Of a stretch of 61,686 nucleotides of DNA, positions 43,486-52,454 are shown in pieces; position 1 is the stretch's first letter, and each line of letters begins with the position of its first letter. The stretch is from NCBI GenBank assembly GCA_016178055.1, contig JACOUC010000047.1, positions 1-61,686 of the forward strand, read 5' to 3'. Under the pieces are notes generated by a model. That model saw only the letters and a list, made by a program, of their open reading frames with translations, ran no database searches and was not told where the DNA came from. Both the position numbers and the translations under genes were made by a program. The stretch is from Chlamydiota bacterium (GTDB lineage: Bacteria; Auribacterota; JACPWU01).

Positions 43486-44790
43486 ATGAATAGAGAAATT
43501 GAGAAAAAAATCAATGAATGGAAGATAAACCCAAACAGAAAACCTTTGATAATCAAAGGGGCTCGCCAGGTTGGAAAATCCTATGCGATCGAGAAATTCG
43601 CTCGAGAAAATTTTGAAAATTGTGTGGTGGCCAATTTTGAAAAGCAAAAAGGGCTCTTTGAACTTTTTGAGGGGGATTTGAATATCACTTCTCTTTTAGA
43701 AAAATTGGAGCTTCTCCTGAAAACCAGAATTCTTCCTCAGAAAACCCTTCTTTTTTTGGATGAAATTCAAAAATGTCCTCGAGCGATCACTTCCTTACGC
43801 TATTTTTATGAGGAAAAACCAGAGCTTGCAGTCATTGCAGCGGGGTCTCTTTTAGATTTTGCGTTGGATCAAACATCGGTTCCCGTGGGTCGAGTGACCT
43901 ATCTTTACATGCATCCTCTTTCCTTTTTTGAATTTCTAGGGGCCCTGGGAGAAAACATTCTCCAGGATTATCTTTTAAATCATCCCTTGTCCAATCAAGA
44001 GGATCCCATTCATACTCAATGTCTTGGACTTGTAAAAAAATACATGCAGATTGGAGGAATGCCGGAGGCCGTTAAAATATATCTCGACACAGGCTCCATC
44101 AGAGAGGTGACCCTCCATCACCAAAATCTGATTGAAACCTATCGACAGGATTTTTCTAAGTATGCCCCGAAAATTCCCTATGCCCATTTATTGTCGGTTC
44201 TTGAGAAAATTCCCCAACTCATTGGTCAACAAATTAAATATGCCCATATTGATCAGGAAATTCGCTCGACTTATTTAAAGGAGGTTATTTACCTTTTGGA
44301 AAGAGCACAAATTCTTTCTCGGGTTCGAGCTGTTCAGAACCCCCAGATTCCTCTTCTCGCCCATGCCTCTGACAAAGTTTTCAAAACGATTTTCCTTGAT
44401 GTTGGGTTAATGCAAACCCTCTGCGGCGTGGACTGGAGTCAAGTTTCTGAAAAGGCAGACTTGACCGCTATCTATCGGGGCATGCTGGCAGAGCAGTTTG
44501 TAGGCCAGGAAATCTTGAGTTACACCTCAACCGAGGTTTCTAAACCCCTATTCTATTGGAAAAGAGAAGAACGCGGGGCTGCTGCTGAGGTGGATTACCT
44601 CATCGAATATGAAAATAGTTTAGTTCCCATCGAAGTTAAAAGTGATAAAAAAGGAAGACTCAAAAGCCTTCACTGGTACCTCTCCCATTTTGATCCCAAG
44701 AAGGCCTTTGTGGTTTCATCACATCCATCCGTCCAAATGGATAACATCTCCTGGATCCCATTCTATGGGCTCAAAGCCCTTTTTCCTTGA
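43486..44790 (+). CDS. DUF4143-type AAA ATPase
   Basis: 434 residues from the ATG at 43486; the preceding codon is TTG. Walker A KGARQVGKSYAIEKF near residue 23, Walker B TLLFLDEIQKCPRA near 90, DUF4143 with REERGAAAEVDYLIEYENSLVPIEVKSDKKG near 370. Same family as 35082-36239 but only distantly similar. A broken third member follows at once. Confidence 0.92.
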   Translation: MNREIEKKINEWKINPNRKPLIIKGARQVGKSYAIEKFARENFENCVVANFEKQKGLFELFEGDLNITSLLEKLELLLKTRILPQKTLLFLDEIQKCPRAITSLRYFYEEKPELAVIAAGSLLDFALDQTSVPVGRVTYLYMHPLSFFEFLGALGENILQDYLLNHPLSNQEDPIHTQCLGLVKKYMQIGGMPEAVKIYLDTGSIREVTLHHQNLIETYRQDFSKYAPKIPYAHLLSVLEKIPQLIGQQIKYAHIDQEIRSTYLKEVIYLLERAQILSRVRAVQNPQIPLLAHASDKVFKTIFLDVGLMQTLCGVDWSQVSEKADLTAIYRGMLAEQFVGQEILSYTSTEVSKPLFYWKREERGAAAEVDYLIEYENSLVPIEVKSDKKGRLKSLHWYLSHFDPKKAFVVSSHPSVQMDNISWIPFYGLKALFP

Positions 44791-44795
44791 TATCC

Positions 44796-44820
44796 CGCTA
44801 ATATACCGTGTATATTAGCG
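44796..44820. promoter_or_regulatory. 11-bp inverted repeat before the broken ATPase gene
   Basis: cgctaatatac and gtatattagcg, with a 3-base spacer, end three bases before the ATG at 44824. The positions suggest an operator over the start. It is the third different palindrome found just before a gene of this family. Confidence 0.6.
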
Positions 44821-44823
44821 ACT

Positions 44824-45530
44824 ATGTACAAGAGAATTTTAGAACCCCTTTTACCCCATCAAAGTTTTTTTCTCTTTGGCCCACGTCAAGTTGGGAAAAG
44901 CACCCTTTTGAAATCACTCCGTACTATATTTACTCTGAATCTTCTTATTTTTTAGACATCGCAGCTGCACAATTTTCGGAACAAGTAAATTTCACAGATG
45001 TTGGGCGCCAAGCGTTGGTGGCCTACAGTACCGTTCGAGAATTCTATTCAATCTTAGAAGACACGCTCATGGGATTTCTTCTCTATCCGTACTTAAAAAG
45101 CATTCGAAAACGCATGAGTCAAAGTCCTAAATTCTACTTTTTCGACAATGGCGTTACCCGTGCCATTCTTGGATCTCTAAGAAATCCCCCAAATTTTTTA
45201 GAGAAAGGCCGCCTTTTTGAGCAGTGGTTTATTCAAGAGGTGGATCGGATTAATAAATATTTTTCAAAAGATTGGAAGCTCTTCTTTTGGAGAACCAGCC
45301 ACGGAGCAGAAGTGGATCTTGTCATTGAACAAGCAGGTAAAATGATCTGTGCCATTGAATGTAAATGTAAGCAAACGCTTTCACGAGCAGATCTGTCAGG
45401 GTTACATTCTATTCTTGAAGAACAACCCAAAATCCCTTGCTATATCGTCGCCCCAATTAAAACACCTCTAAAAATAGATACTGTCAACGTCCTCCCGCCT
45501 TTTGAAATGCTTAAAAGACTGAAAGAATGA
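44824..45530 (+). pseudogene. Broken DUF4143-type AAA ATPase
   Basis: From the ATG at 44824 one reads FLFGPRQVGKSTLLKSL (Walker A), then a stop. In another frame, after a short gap, the family continues: FSEQVNFTDVGRQALVAYSTVREFYSILEDTLMGF, KFYFFDNGVTRAIL, and the C-terminal SHGAEVDLVIEQAGKMICAIECK. The Walker B region and about 130-150 residues are missing, so this is an internal deletion plus frameshift. It cannot be an active ATPase. The 3' part remains open to 45530. Confidence 0.82.
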
Positions 45531-46846
45531 TGAACAAAAATCATCTTCCCTCTATTAAGACCCTTATCCCAGGCCCTCGATCAAAAGCGCTTGCAAAACG
45601 CCTCAAACACTGTGAGTGCTCAAGCATGATCCTCGTCAATGACGAAACCCTGATTGTTTGGGCCCGAGCAAAAGGGGCCAATGTCTGGGATGTCGACGGC
45701 AATCGCTATATCGATCTTACAGCTGCTTTTGCCGTGGCTAATGCCGGCCATACTAATCCTAGAATTGTTCAAGCCCTCGTAGAGCAAGCTAAAAAATTTC
45801 CTCATGGCCCTGGAGACATTCACCCGGCTGAAATTAAAATTCAATTTCTCGAAGCCCTCTCAAAAATCTGTCCAAAGCCTCTGGATACTATCATGCTGGG
45901 ATGTGCAGGGTCCGAGGCTGTTGAAATTGCAATGAAAACAGCCTTTCTCGCCACGGGAAAACCGGGCTTAATCGTTTTTGAAGGGTCTTATCATGGGCTG
46001 ACTTATGGAGCACTTTGCGCAACTTCCCTTTTTAATTTTTATCAACCTTTTGAGTCCCAACTTTCGCACCATACCTATCGACTCCCCTTTCCACATAAAG
46101 AGAAAGAAAAGGCCCTGCTTCATCAAATCACTCAACTCATTCAAAAAAAATCGATCGGAGCCATTTTAATAGAAGCCATTCAAGGACGTGGAGGGATTCG
46201 AGCTCTCTCTACATCTTTTCTAAAAGACTTACGCAAAATTTGCGATCATCATAAAATCATCTTAATTACCGATGAAATTTTTTCTGGCATGGGAAGAACA
46301 GGCCAATGGTTTGCTTTTCAACATAGTGGGATTATTCCAGATCTTGTCACCGTAGGTAAAGGGCTTTCCGGAGGATTTCCTATTTCTGCCTGTATCGGAT
46401 CATCCTCCCTGATGAAGGTTTGGCCACGACATCATGGTGAGGCCCTTCATACCAGCACTTTCATGGGACATCCCATCGGATGTGCCATGGCCCTTGCCTC
46501 CATTCAAGAAATTAAACACCGAGGGCTTGTTAAGAGAGCTCGCATCATGGGCGAAAAACTGATTCCAAAACTTGAAAAATTACAAAAATATCCTGTTATT
46601 GGAGAGATTCGAGGCAGGGGCTTGATGATTGGAATTGAAATCATTGAAAACAAAAATGGAAAATCTTCTTCAGAAAAGGCACAAAAAATCAGTCATAGGG
46701 CGCTTCAAAAAGGGGTCATTCTTTTTACTGAAGGAGTGGACCAAAATATTTTAGCAATGACCCCACCCCTCACTATCAGCGACGAACAATTGAATGATGC
46801 TGTAAAAATAATCGAAGAATGCATTCGAGAAATCGTCAAACAATGA
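45527..46846 (+). CDS. Class III aminotransferase
   Basis: 439 residues, PLP-dependent. AFAVANAGHTNPRIVQAL near residue 63, GCAGSEAVEIAMKTAFLATGK near 124, ITDEIFSGMGRTGQWFAFQHSG near 250 with the PLP aspartate, and GKGLSGGFPISACIGS near 285 with the PLP lysine. The family transfers amino groups from or to terminal amines and aldehydes (GABA, ornithine, diamine types). It overlaps the LuxE-like gene by four bases (ATGA), so the two act together. Confidence 0.92.
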   Translation: MMNKNHLPSIKTLIPGPRSKALAKRLKHCECSSMILVNDETLIVWARAKGANVWDVDGNRYIDLTAAFAVANAGHTNPRIVQALVEQAKKFPHGPGDIHPAEIKIQFLEALSKICPKPLDTIMLGCAGSEAVEIAMKTAFLATGKPGLIVFEGSYHGLTYGALCATSLFNFYQPFESQLSHHTYRLPFPHKEKEKALLHQITQLIQKKSIGAILIEAIQGRGGIRALSTSFLKDLRKICDHHKIILITDEIFSGMGRTGQWFAFQHSGIIPDLVTVGKGLSGGFPISACIGSSSLMKVWPRHHGEALHTSTFMGHPIGCAMALASIQEIKHRGLVKRARIMGEKLIPKLEKLQKYPVIGEIRGRGLMIGIEIIENKNGKSSSEKAQKISHRALQKGVILFTEGVDQNILAMTPPLTISDEQLNDAVKIIEECIREIVKQ

Positions 46847-47958
46847 CATCATCAGATCTTGACACCCAAATTCTATCCATCATTAACCAGGGGGTTGACC
46901 AACCCTTGTCTGATTCTGAGTTTAACAAAATTGCACTGGAACTTTTCGAATATCAATTCACCCATAATCTTCCCTATCAAAAATATTGTAAAAATCTAGA
47001 CATAACTCCTTCCAAAATCTCTCACTGGAGCAAAATCCTCTTTGTTCCAACCTCAACTTTTAAAGAAGCCGTGCTCTCTACCTTCCCTTCTTCAAAAGCA
47101 AAAAAAGTCTTTTATACCAGCGGTACCACCCTTAAAAAATCAGGACGCCACTATCTCGAAAATCTTATGCTCTATGAAGAGGCTCTTTTGACAAATTTTA
47201 AGAGCCATTTTAAAATTAAAAGCGAGCGCTGGCCCTTACTTGTTTTAACGCCCTCCCCCCTTGAAGCCCCTCACTCGTCTCTTTCCCATATGATGGGTTG
47301 TCTTCAAAGAGAAATTGGATATTCTAAGACTCAAACCTATTTCATTCAAAAAGGGCAACTCCTCATTCACCTGCTTCGAAAAAAATTAAAACAATTCATA
47401 TCACAAAAAGAACCGGTTCTTATTTTGGGAACCGCTTTTTCTTTTGTTCATTTTTTAGATGCTTGTGCCCAACAAAAATGGGGCCTTAAACTTCCCATCG
47501 GTTCTCGTGTTATGGAAACAGGCGGTTTTAAGGGAAAATCTCGTGAACTGTCAAAAGAGAATCTCTATAAAGAAATCCAAAATATTTTAGGGGTGCCCTT
47601 GACCCATATCATCAATGAATACGGGATGACAGAAATGGGATCGCAGTTCTATGACAATACTTTAAAAAATAGAATAGAAAAAAAGAGAATGCCCGTTTAT
47701 AAAAATATCCCGCCGTGGGTTAGAACTCGTATTCTCAATCCTCTCACTTTAGAGGAAGAACCTCCTGGAAAAGTGGGACTTCTTCAACACTATGATTTGG
47801 CCAATCGATCCAGCGTCATGGGAATTCTCACGGAAGATTTAGGAGTTAAAATCAAAGATGGTTTTGAAATTTTAGGCCGCGCTCCTCTGGCCGAGGCAAG
47901 AGGTTGTTCTTTAAACATAGAACAACAACTTATCCTAGGAAAAAACTTGCACTCCTGA
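46843..47958 (+). CDS. LuxE-like acyl-protein synthetase
   Basis: 371 residues. The AMP-forming motif VFYTSGTTLKKSGRH near residue 87 and the distal INEYGMTEMGSQFYD near 258 are those of the LuxE family, which activates a fatty acid and hands it to a reductase. The start ATG overlaps the aminotransferase stop. The 3' end overlaps the convergent vapC by 24 bp. No luciferase (luxAB) is present, so this is not a light system. Confidence 0.9.
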   Translation: MTSSDLDTQILSIINQGVDQPLSDSEFNKIALELFEYQFTHNLPYQKYCKNLDITPSKISHWSKILFVPTSTFKEAVLSTFPSSKAKKVFYTSGTTLKKSGRHYLENLMLYEEALLTNFKSHFKIKSERWPLLVLTPSPLEAPHSSLSHMMGCLQREIGYSKTQTYFIQKGQLLIHLLRKKLKQFISQKEPVLILGTAFSFVHFLDACAQQKWGLKLPIGSRVMETGGFKGKSRELSKENLYKEIQNILGVPLTHIINEYGMTEMGSQFYDNTLKNRIEKKRMPVYKNIPPWVRTRILNPLTLEEEPPGKVGLLQHYDLANRSSVMGILTEDLGVKIKDGFEILGRAPLAEARGCSLNIEQQLILGKNLHS

Positions 47959-48351
47959 TAATTTTGCAGCTTGAACAAGACGATGATCTAACGTTGCAAG
48001 CCCTATTCCTTTGCGCTCTGCTAATTCCAAATAGGCTGCATCATAAGCAGACAAATGATAGGTTTGAGCAATTGAAAACAGTCGAAACACCTGATCATAA
48101 CCAAGACTTAAATCTGTTTGGATTGGAAGATCTTGATAAAGCCCTATCACATAGGAAAACTGGCTCTCCAGTAACCTTTTTCTCAAACGGGCAGTCGTTA
48201 ATGCATTGGATATCTCATACCACCAAAGAGCAGGAACCCAAAATTGACTTTTTTGTGACACCCTTGAAAGCAAACGATCAGCCTTACTCGTCTCTTCATC
48301 TCGCAGCCCCCAAGCTAATGCAAAAGAACAATCTAAAACCCAGTCTATCAT
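47935..48351 (-). CDS. vapC: VapC-type PIN toxin
   Basis: 138 residues. First acidic residue in DWVLDCSFALAWGL; later PALWWYEISNAL and YDAAYLELAERKGIGLATLDHRLVQAAKL give the PIN core. It is a probable tRNA- or rRNA-cutting ribonuclease. The ATG overlaps the antitoxin TAA by one base (TAATG). With vapB it lies antisense in the middle of the LuxE/LuxC pair. Confidence 0.92.
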   Translation of the reverse strand: MIDWVLDCSFALAWGLRDEETSKADRLLSRVSQKSQFWVPALWWYEISNALTTARLRKRLLESQFSYVIGLYQDLPIQTDLSLGYDQVFRLFSIAQTYHLSAYDAAYLELAERKGIGLATLDHRLVQAAKLSGVQVFS

Positions 48352-48608
48352 TAATATCGACGACCCTCTTCAATCATTTCTTTCAACTTAAAAGTACCAG
48401 GAATACTTTTGCGAAGTTTACGAAACCCGGCAAGTACTTCCCGAAAATTCCGACGTCGAGTTTCTTTCGCGAGAGGAATCAACCTTGCCACCGCCTTCCC
48501 CCGTCGGCGAATGACAAAGGATTTTCCCTGCTCTGTTTCCCGTAAAAGCTCTGAGAGATGAGTCTTAGCCTCAAAGGCACTGACATCCTGTCCATGATCA
48601 TATTCCAT
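48351..48608 (-). CDS. vapB: Phd/YefM-type antitoxin
   Basis: 85 residues. VSAFEAKTHLSELLRETEQGKSFVIRRRGKAVARLIP is the typical Phd/YefM DNA-binding half; the tail (EVLAGFRKLRKSIPGTFKLKEMIEEGR) should wrap the toxin. It precedes vapC and shares its transcript. Confidence 0.92.
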   Translation of the reverse strand: MEYDHGQDVSAFEAKTHLSELLRETEQGKSFVIRRRGKAVARLIPLAKETRRRNFREVLAGFRKLRKSIPGTFKLKEMIEEGRRY

Positions 48609-48681
48609 AAAAACCTCTTGTTGTTTTTCTAATAAACTAGTTTAATGAACTGGTTTAGATTTGTCAAGCGTGGAAAATTTC

Positions 48682-49953
48682 ATGACCCAACAATACTTAG
48701 TCAACAAAACCTATTTCACCTCAGAACGTTATCCCGAAAACATTAAACAACGGCTTTTATCCACCATCCTTCAAACACTCAGAAAAAATCGCGAACGTTA
48801 TTTGGCTCCCCTTTCCACTGAGAAAATTTTATCCAAACTTAACCAAGTCGTCAAACATTGGCTCAACCTTCAATCCCCCATTCGACAGAAAGCTGAAAAC
48901 CTTCTTACCCAGACAACTGGTTGCTCCAAAGAAGTTATCTCAGAAGGACTCGACCTTGCATTCAATGAAGTCCGCCACCTCTTTCTAAGAAAAAATGCGA
49001 AAATCCTTTCACAATTTCCTCGACCACAACTTTCCAGTTTTATCTTTGGAGGCATGGTTCCTACCCCCATGCTTTTTGACATTTTTATGGGCCTCCTTCT
49101 GAAATCTGCTGTCATTGTTAAAACCCCTTCTCGAGCTCCCTTTTTTCCTATTCTACTCGCACACTCAATTTACGAAGTAGACCCCTCTCTGGGAAGCTGT
49201 GTTAAAGCCCTTTGGTGGCCTGGCGGAAAATGGAATCTTGAAAAAATGATCTTTAAAGAAGCAGATCTCATCCATGCCTACGGCGATGATAAAAGCATAA
49301 AAGAAATAGAGGCCCTGATTCCCCCAAAGAAAATTTTTATTAAGTTTGGCCACAAAGTGAGCTTTTCAGTGATAGGAAAAGAAAAATTAAAGGGGCCTTT
49401 ACATCTTTTGGCAGAAAAAATGGCTTATGATATCTGTCTCTATGATCAGCAAGGATGCGTTTCTCCACACGTCATTTATTTAGAAAAAGTGAATTTTCTT
49501 AATCCCATTGCCTGGACTCGTGCATTGGCTGATGCCATGGAGAAAATGACCCGTAAATTTCCTCCTGGACACTTAAGCTTGGGCGAGGCTTCCCTCATCC
49601 ATCAAATCCGAGGACAATATTCTTTAAGAGAAAAAACGCTCTGCCTTTCTAGTCACCCTAACCCAAATTGGACCGTGATCTATGAGGAAAATCCAGAATT
49701 TCATCCCTCATGCTTAAATCGTGTTATTTTTATTAAACCTATTGCCCACATTAAAAACCTTCCCCAAATTCTAAAAAAATGGAGAGGAAACTTTCAAGCG
49801 CTTGGATACGCTGTTTCTCCGGAAAGAAAAAAAGAAGTTGAAAGGATTTCAAAGAGTTTATCCATCCCCTTTCTCCTCCCCATCGGTTCCATGCAAAATA
49901 CATCGTTCAAGGACCATATCGAAGAACGATTAAATCAATTGAGAAACAATTAA
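48682..49953 (+). CDS. LuxC-like acyl reductase
   Basis: About 423 residues from the ATG at 48682; upstream TTG or GTG starts are possible. LuxC family: GGMVPTPMLFDIFMGLLLKSAVIVKTPSR near residue 120, then DLIHAYGDDKSIKEI, FIKFGHKVSFSVIG and the catalytic cysteine in YDQQGCVSPHVIYLE near 260. It reduces an acyl thioester to an aldehyde with NADPH. Partner of the LuxE-like protein, separated from it only by the vapBC pair. A strong terminator follows. Confidence 0.9.
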   Translation: MTQQYLVNKTYFTSERYPENIKQRLLSTILQTLRKNRERYLAPLSTEKILSKLNQVVKHWLNLQSPIRQKAENLLTQTTGCSKEVISEGLDLAFNEVRHLFLRKNAKILSQFPRPQLSSFIFGGMVPTPMLFDIFMGLLLKSAVIVKTPSRAPFFPILLAHSIYEVDPSLGSCVKALWWPGGKWNLEKMIFKEADLIHAYGDDKSIKEIEALIPPKKIFIKFGHKVSFSVIGKEKLKGPLHLLAEKMAYDICLYDQQGCVSPHVIYLEKVNFLNPIAWTRALADAMEKMTRKFPPGHLSLGEASLIHQIRGQYSLREKTLCLSSHPNPNWTVIYEENPEFHPSCLNRVIFIKPIAHIKNLPQILKKWRGNFQALGYAVSPERKKEVERISKSLSIPFLLPIGSMQNTSFKDHIEERLNQLRNN

Positions 49954-49973
49954 AAATTAAAAGTGAAAAATAT

Positions 49974-50015
49974 AAAAGCTATCACTTAGCGGTCGATCGC
50001 TAAGTTATAGCTTTT
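49974..50015 (+). terminator. Terminator after the LuxC-like gene
   Basis: An 18-bp stem with one mismatch (aaaagctat.acttagcg and its complement) and a 6-base loop, followed by TTTTT. It lies 21 bp past the stop codon. The same hairpin read from the minus strand also ends in T, so it may act both ways. Confidence 0.75.
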
Positions 50016-50208
50016 TAATGAGCACCTGAAGCTTACAAACCAAAAAAGCTTGACGCATCTTACCAACTCCAATATCCTTTCCTCTTAAAAACAGTTCAGA
50101 GTTTAAAGCTTAAGGGGAAAATTAAGCACTCAAAGTCTTTAAACTGTTTTTTGCGCTTGTCTTTTTGAACTTTTAACTTTTAACTTTGAACTTTAAACTG
50201 TCGTTAGT

Positions 50209-50281
<73 letters not shown>

Positions 50282-50315
50282 CCGTATACCTCCCATCAAT
50301 AAAGGATTACAACTT

Positions 50316-51068
50316 ATGGAAAGAACAAGAATCTTTAGGAATTCTCAAATTATCATTTTAGGCCTGTGTATCAGTGCTGCAACGATTGTTTCAACACTGA
50401 TTCTTTCAAAGAGTCTGATGCAAATAAAGAAATTCACGAATGAGGTCATCACCGTTACGGGATCGGCGGAAAAGAAAATTTTATCAGATTACAGTGTTTG
50501 GAAGGTCTCTTTTTCTAGAAGAGCACATGAATTGACCAAGGCCTTCTCCAGCTTAAACACGGATCTTCTCAGGGTCAAAACTTATCTGCTTGGAAGAGGT
50601 TGCACTGAACAAGAAATCATGATTTCTCAAGTGAATACAGAAATCATCTTTAAGCGAAACCGTCGTGGCTATAGCACCAATAAAATCGAAGGATATTCCT
50701 TAAGTCAAACCATCGAAATAAGATCTTGGAATGTTCAAAAAGTCATGGACATTTCACGTTCCTCCACAGAATTAATCAATGAAGGAATTGAAATCATTTC
50801 AAACCCTCCCGAATTTTTCTACACCAAACTTTCCGAGTTAAAACTCGAAATGCTGGCCCAAGCAACCCTGGATGCAAAAGATCGGGCTGAAAAAATGATT
50901 CAAACAACAGGAAACAAAATAGGAAAAATGCGCTCAGCAGAAATGGGGGTTTTTCAAATCACCCCTGTGAATTCCTATGATGTCTCAAGCTGGGGAATGA
51001 ACGATACTTCTTCTCTGGAGAAAAAAGTAAATGCCGTTATCCACGCTGAATTTGGCATTGAAGAATAA
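50316..51068 (+). CDS. SIMPL-domain (DUF541) exported protein
   Basis: 250 residues from the ATG at 50316, with AAAGGA upstream; a longer frame into the tRNA is rejected. An N-terminal membrane anchor (FRNSQIIILGLCISAATIVSTLIL) is followed by ITVTGSAEKKILSDYSVWKVSFSR and IEGYSLSQTIEIRSWNVQKVMD, typical of SIMPL/DUF541. Function is poorly known; relatives are linked to stress at the envelope. Confidence 0.88.
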   Translation: MERTRIFRNSQIIILGLCISAATIVSTLILSKSLMQIKKFTNEVITVTGSAEKKILSDYSVWKVSFSRRAHELTKAFSSLNTDLLRVKTYLLGRGCTEQEIMISQVNTEIIFKRNRRGYSTNKIEGYSLSQTIEIRSWNVQKVMDISRSSTELINEGIEIISNPPEFFYTKLSELKLEMLAQATLDAKDRAEKMIQTTGNKIGKMRSAEMGVFQITPVNSYDVSSWGMNDTSSLEKKVNAVIHAEFGIEE

Positions 51069-51103
51069 AAAATCCTCTCCTCAAAGAGAGAGTAAAAGAT
51101 TGA

Positions 51104-51667
51104 TTAAATCTTTCCAACGAGATCAAGACCCGGCTTCAATGTTGTTTTTCCAGGTTCCCAACTGGCAGGACAAACCTCACCCTTATGCTCACGAACAAAC
51201 TTTGCTGCTTGAAGACGACGAACCAGTTCAGAGGCATTTCGCCCAATGCTGTTGTCATGAACTTCAATCGTCTTCAAAATCCCATCTGGATCAATGATGA
51301 AGGTTCCTCTCAAGGAAAGTCCCGCCTCTTCAATATAGGTTCCAAATTCTCGGGCTAATTTTCCGGTCGGGTCCGCAATCATCGGATATTGAACCTTTTT
51401 AATGGATGGAGATGAATCGTGCCAGGCCTTGTGGGTATAGACAGTATCCGTACTCACCCCAAAAACTTCTGCTCCTAGTTTTTTAAATTCCTCATATTTC
51501 TTCGCTGCATCCTCAAGCTCGGTTGGACAAATAAAGGTAAAATCCGCTGGGTAAAAAATAAGAACCATCCACTTCCCTCGATAATCAGCAAACCTAATTT
51601 TCTTCACTTCATCATTCATCAACGCATCAACTTCAAAATCTGGGACTTTATGGTTAATTTGAATCAT
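51104..51667 (-). CDS. 2-Cys peroxiredoxin (AhpC/Prx1 type)
   Basis: 187 residues from the ATG at 51667, with GAGGAG before it. Peroxidatic cysteine in YPADFTFICPTELED near residue 47, catalytic Arg later, and the resolving cysteine in GEVCPASWEPG near 170. Reduces hydrogen peroxide and organic peroxides with electrons from thioredoxin or AhpF; neither is near. Confidence 0.95.
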   Translation of the reverse strand: MIQINHKVPDFEVDALMNDEVKKIRFADYRGKWMVLIFYPADFTFICPTELEDAAKKYEEFKKLGAEVFGVSTDTVYTHKAWHDSSPSIKKVQYPMIADPTGKLAREFGTYIEEAGLSLRGTFIIDPDGILKTIEVHDNSIGRNASELVRRLQAAKFVREHKGEVCPASWEPGKTTLKPGLDLVGKI

Positions 51668-51778
51668 CGTTTTTCTCCTCAAATATCATTTGATTGAATA
51701 TCCATCAAAATACACTTGAAGCAAAAGCCTAGCACAAAGAATGGCTTAAAAACCAGCTCTTTCGAAAAAATATAAGTA

Positions 51779-52327
51779 ATGGTATCATTCAGACTATCTA
51801 ACGACTCGAGCGCAAAAATGAAAGAAGTCGCAAAGTTGCTGAACAAAATGCACCAAGCAGGTGTGATCACAAACTATGCCCTCTTTGGAGCTCTAGCTCA
51901 AGTGAGATACACTGAACCCGTTTCAACCTTAGACGCCGATGTACTTGTTGCGATACCATCGCCCAATCGGTTGGATATTCTAAATGCCATTTATCAGTTC
52001 TGTTATCAAGAGGGATATTCTACAGAAGGTGAAGCCATCCGCGTTGGGGCATGGCCAGTCCAATTCATTCCCGTTTTTAGTCCCCTCACACAAGAAGCCG
52101 TGGAACAAGCAGAAACAGCGGATTTCGAAGGAGAACCCTTTCGTGTTATACGTGCCAAACATCTGGCTATTATTGCCCTCAGTGTTGGAAGGGCTAAGGA
52201 TTTTGCGAGAATTCTTGTATTGCTTGAATCAAAAAGCGTGAACCGTGAAGAAATTAGAGAGCTCGCATTTCAACATCATTTGTCAGAGGCGTGGAATAAA
52301 TTTGAAAAGAGATTCCTCAATGAATAA
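51779..52327 (+). CDS. Nucleotidyltransferase-like protein (possible AbiEii-type toxin)
   Basis: 182 residues. NYALFGALAQVRYTEPVSTLDADVLVAI near residue 35 resembles the nucleotidyltransferase core (G-[GS]-x9-D-x-D-[IV]), and YSTEGEAIRVGAWPVQFIPVFSPL follows. The overall plan recalls the AbiEii/AbiGii group. It overlaps a 44-residue partner by eight bases, the layout of a toxin-antitoxin or two-part module. Confidence 0.65.
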   Translation: MVSFRLSNDSSAKMKEVAKLLNKMHQAGVITNYALFGALAQVRYTEPVSTLDADVLVAIPSPNRLDILNAIYQFCYQEGYSTEGEAIRVGAWPVQFIPVFSPLTQEAVEQAETADFEGEPFRVIRAKHLAIIALSVGRAKDFARILVLLESKSVNREEIRELAFQHHLSEAWNKFEKRFLNE

Positions 52328-52454
52328 TATTCAGAAACTGTTCAAACGACAGGCCCAGTGGCAGAAGAAACGAGCATTTCTTTCCTGGTCAGAAAAGATT
52401 CATTGGATTGAAATGGTTCGGGAAACGATTCTCCAGCTCCGAAAGAAAAAATGA
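52320..52454 (+). CDS. Small partner protein of the nucleotidyltransferase
   Basis: 44 residues, basic and Trp-rich: FKRQAQWQKKRAFLSWSEKIHWIEMVRETILQLRKKK. Its ATG overlaps the stop of the preceding gene. I cannot name the family; small proteins of the type ...LSWEEKI..VE... accompany nucleotidyltransferases in many bacteria. The TGA stop is also the first bases of the tRNA-like sequence on the other strand. Confidence 0.55.
   Translation: MNNIQKLFKRQAQWQKKRAFLSWSEKIHWIEMVRETILQLRKKK

Noticed and set aside
45527-49953. Bioluminescence (lux) operon
   Set aside because: LuxC- and LuxE-like genes are present, but no luxA, luxB or luxD; an aminotransferase takes their place.
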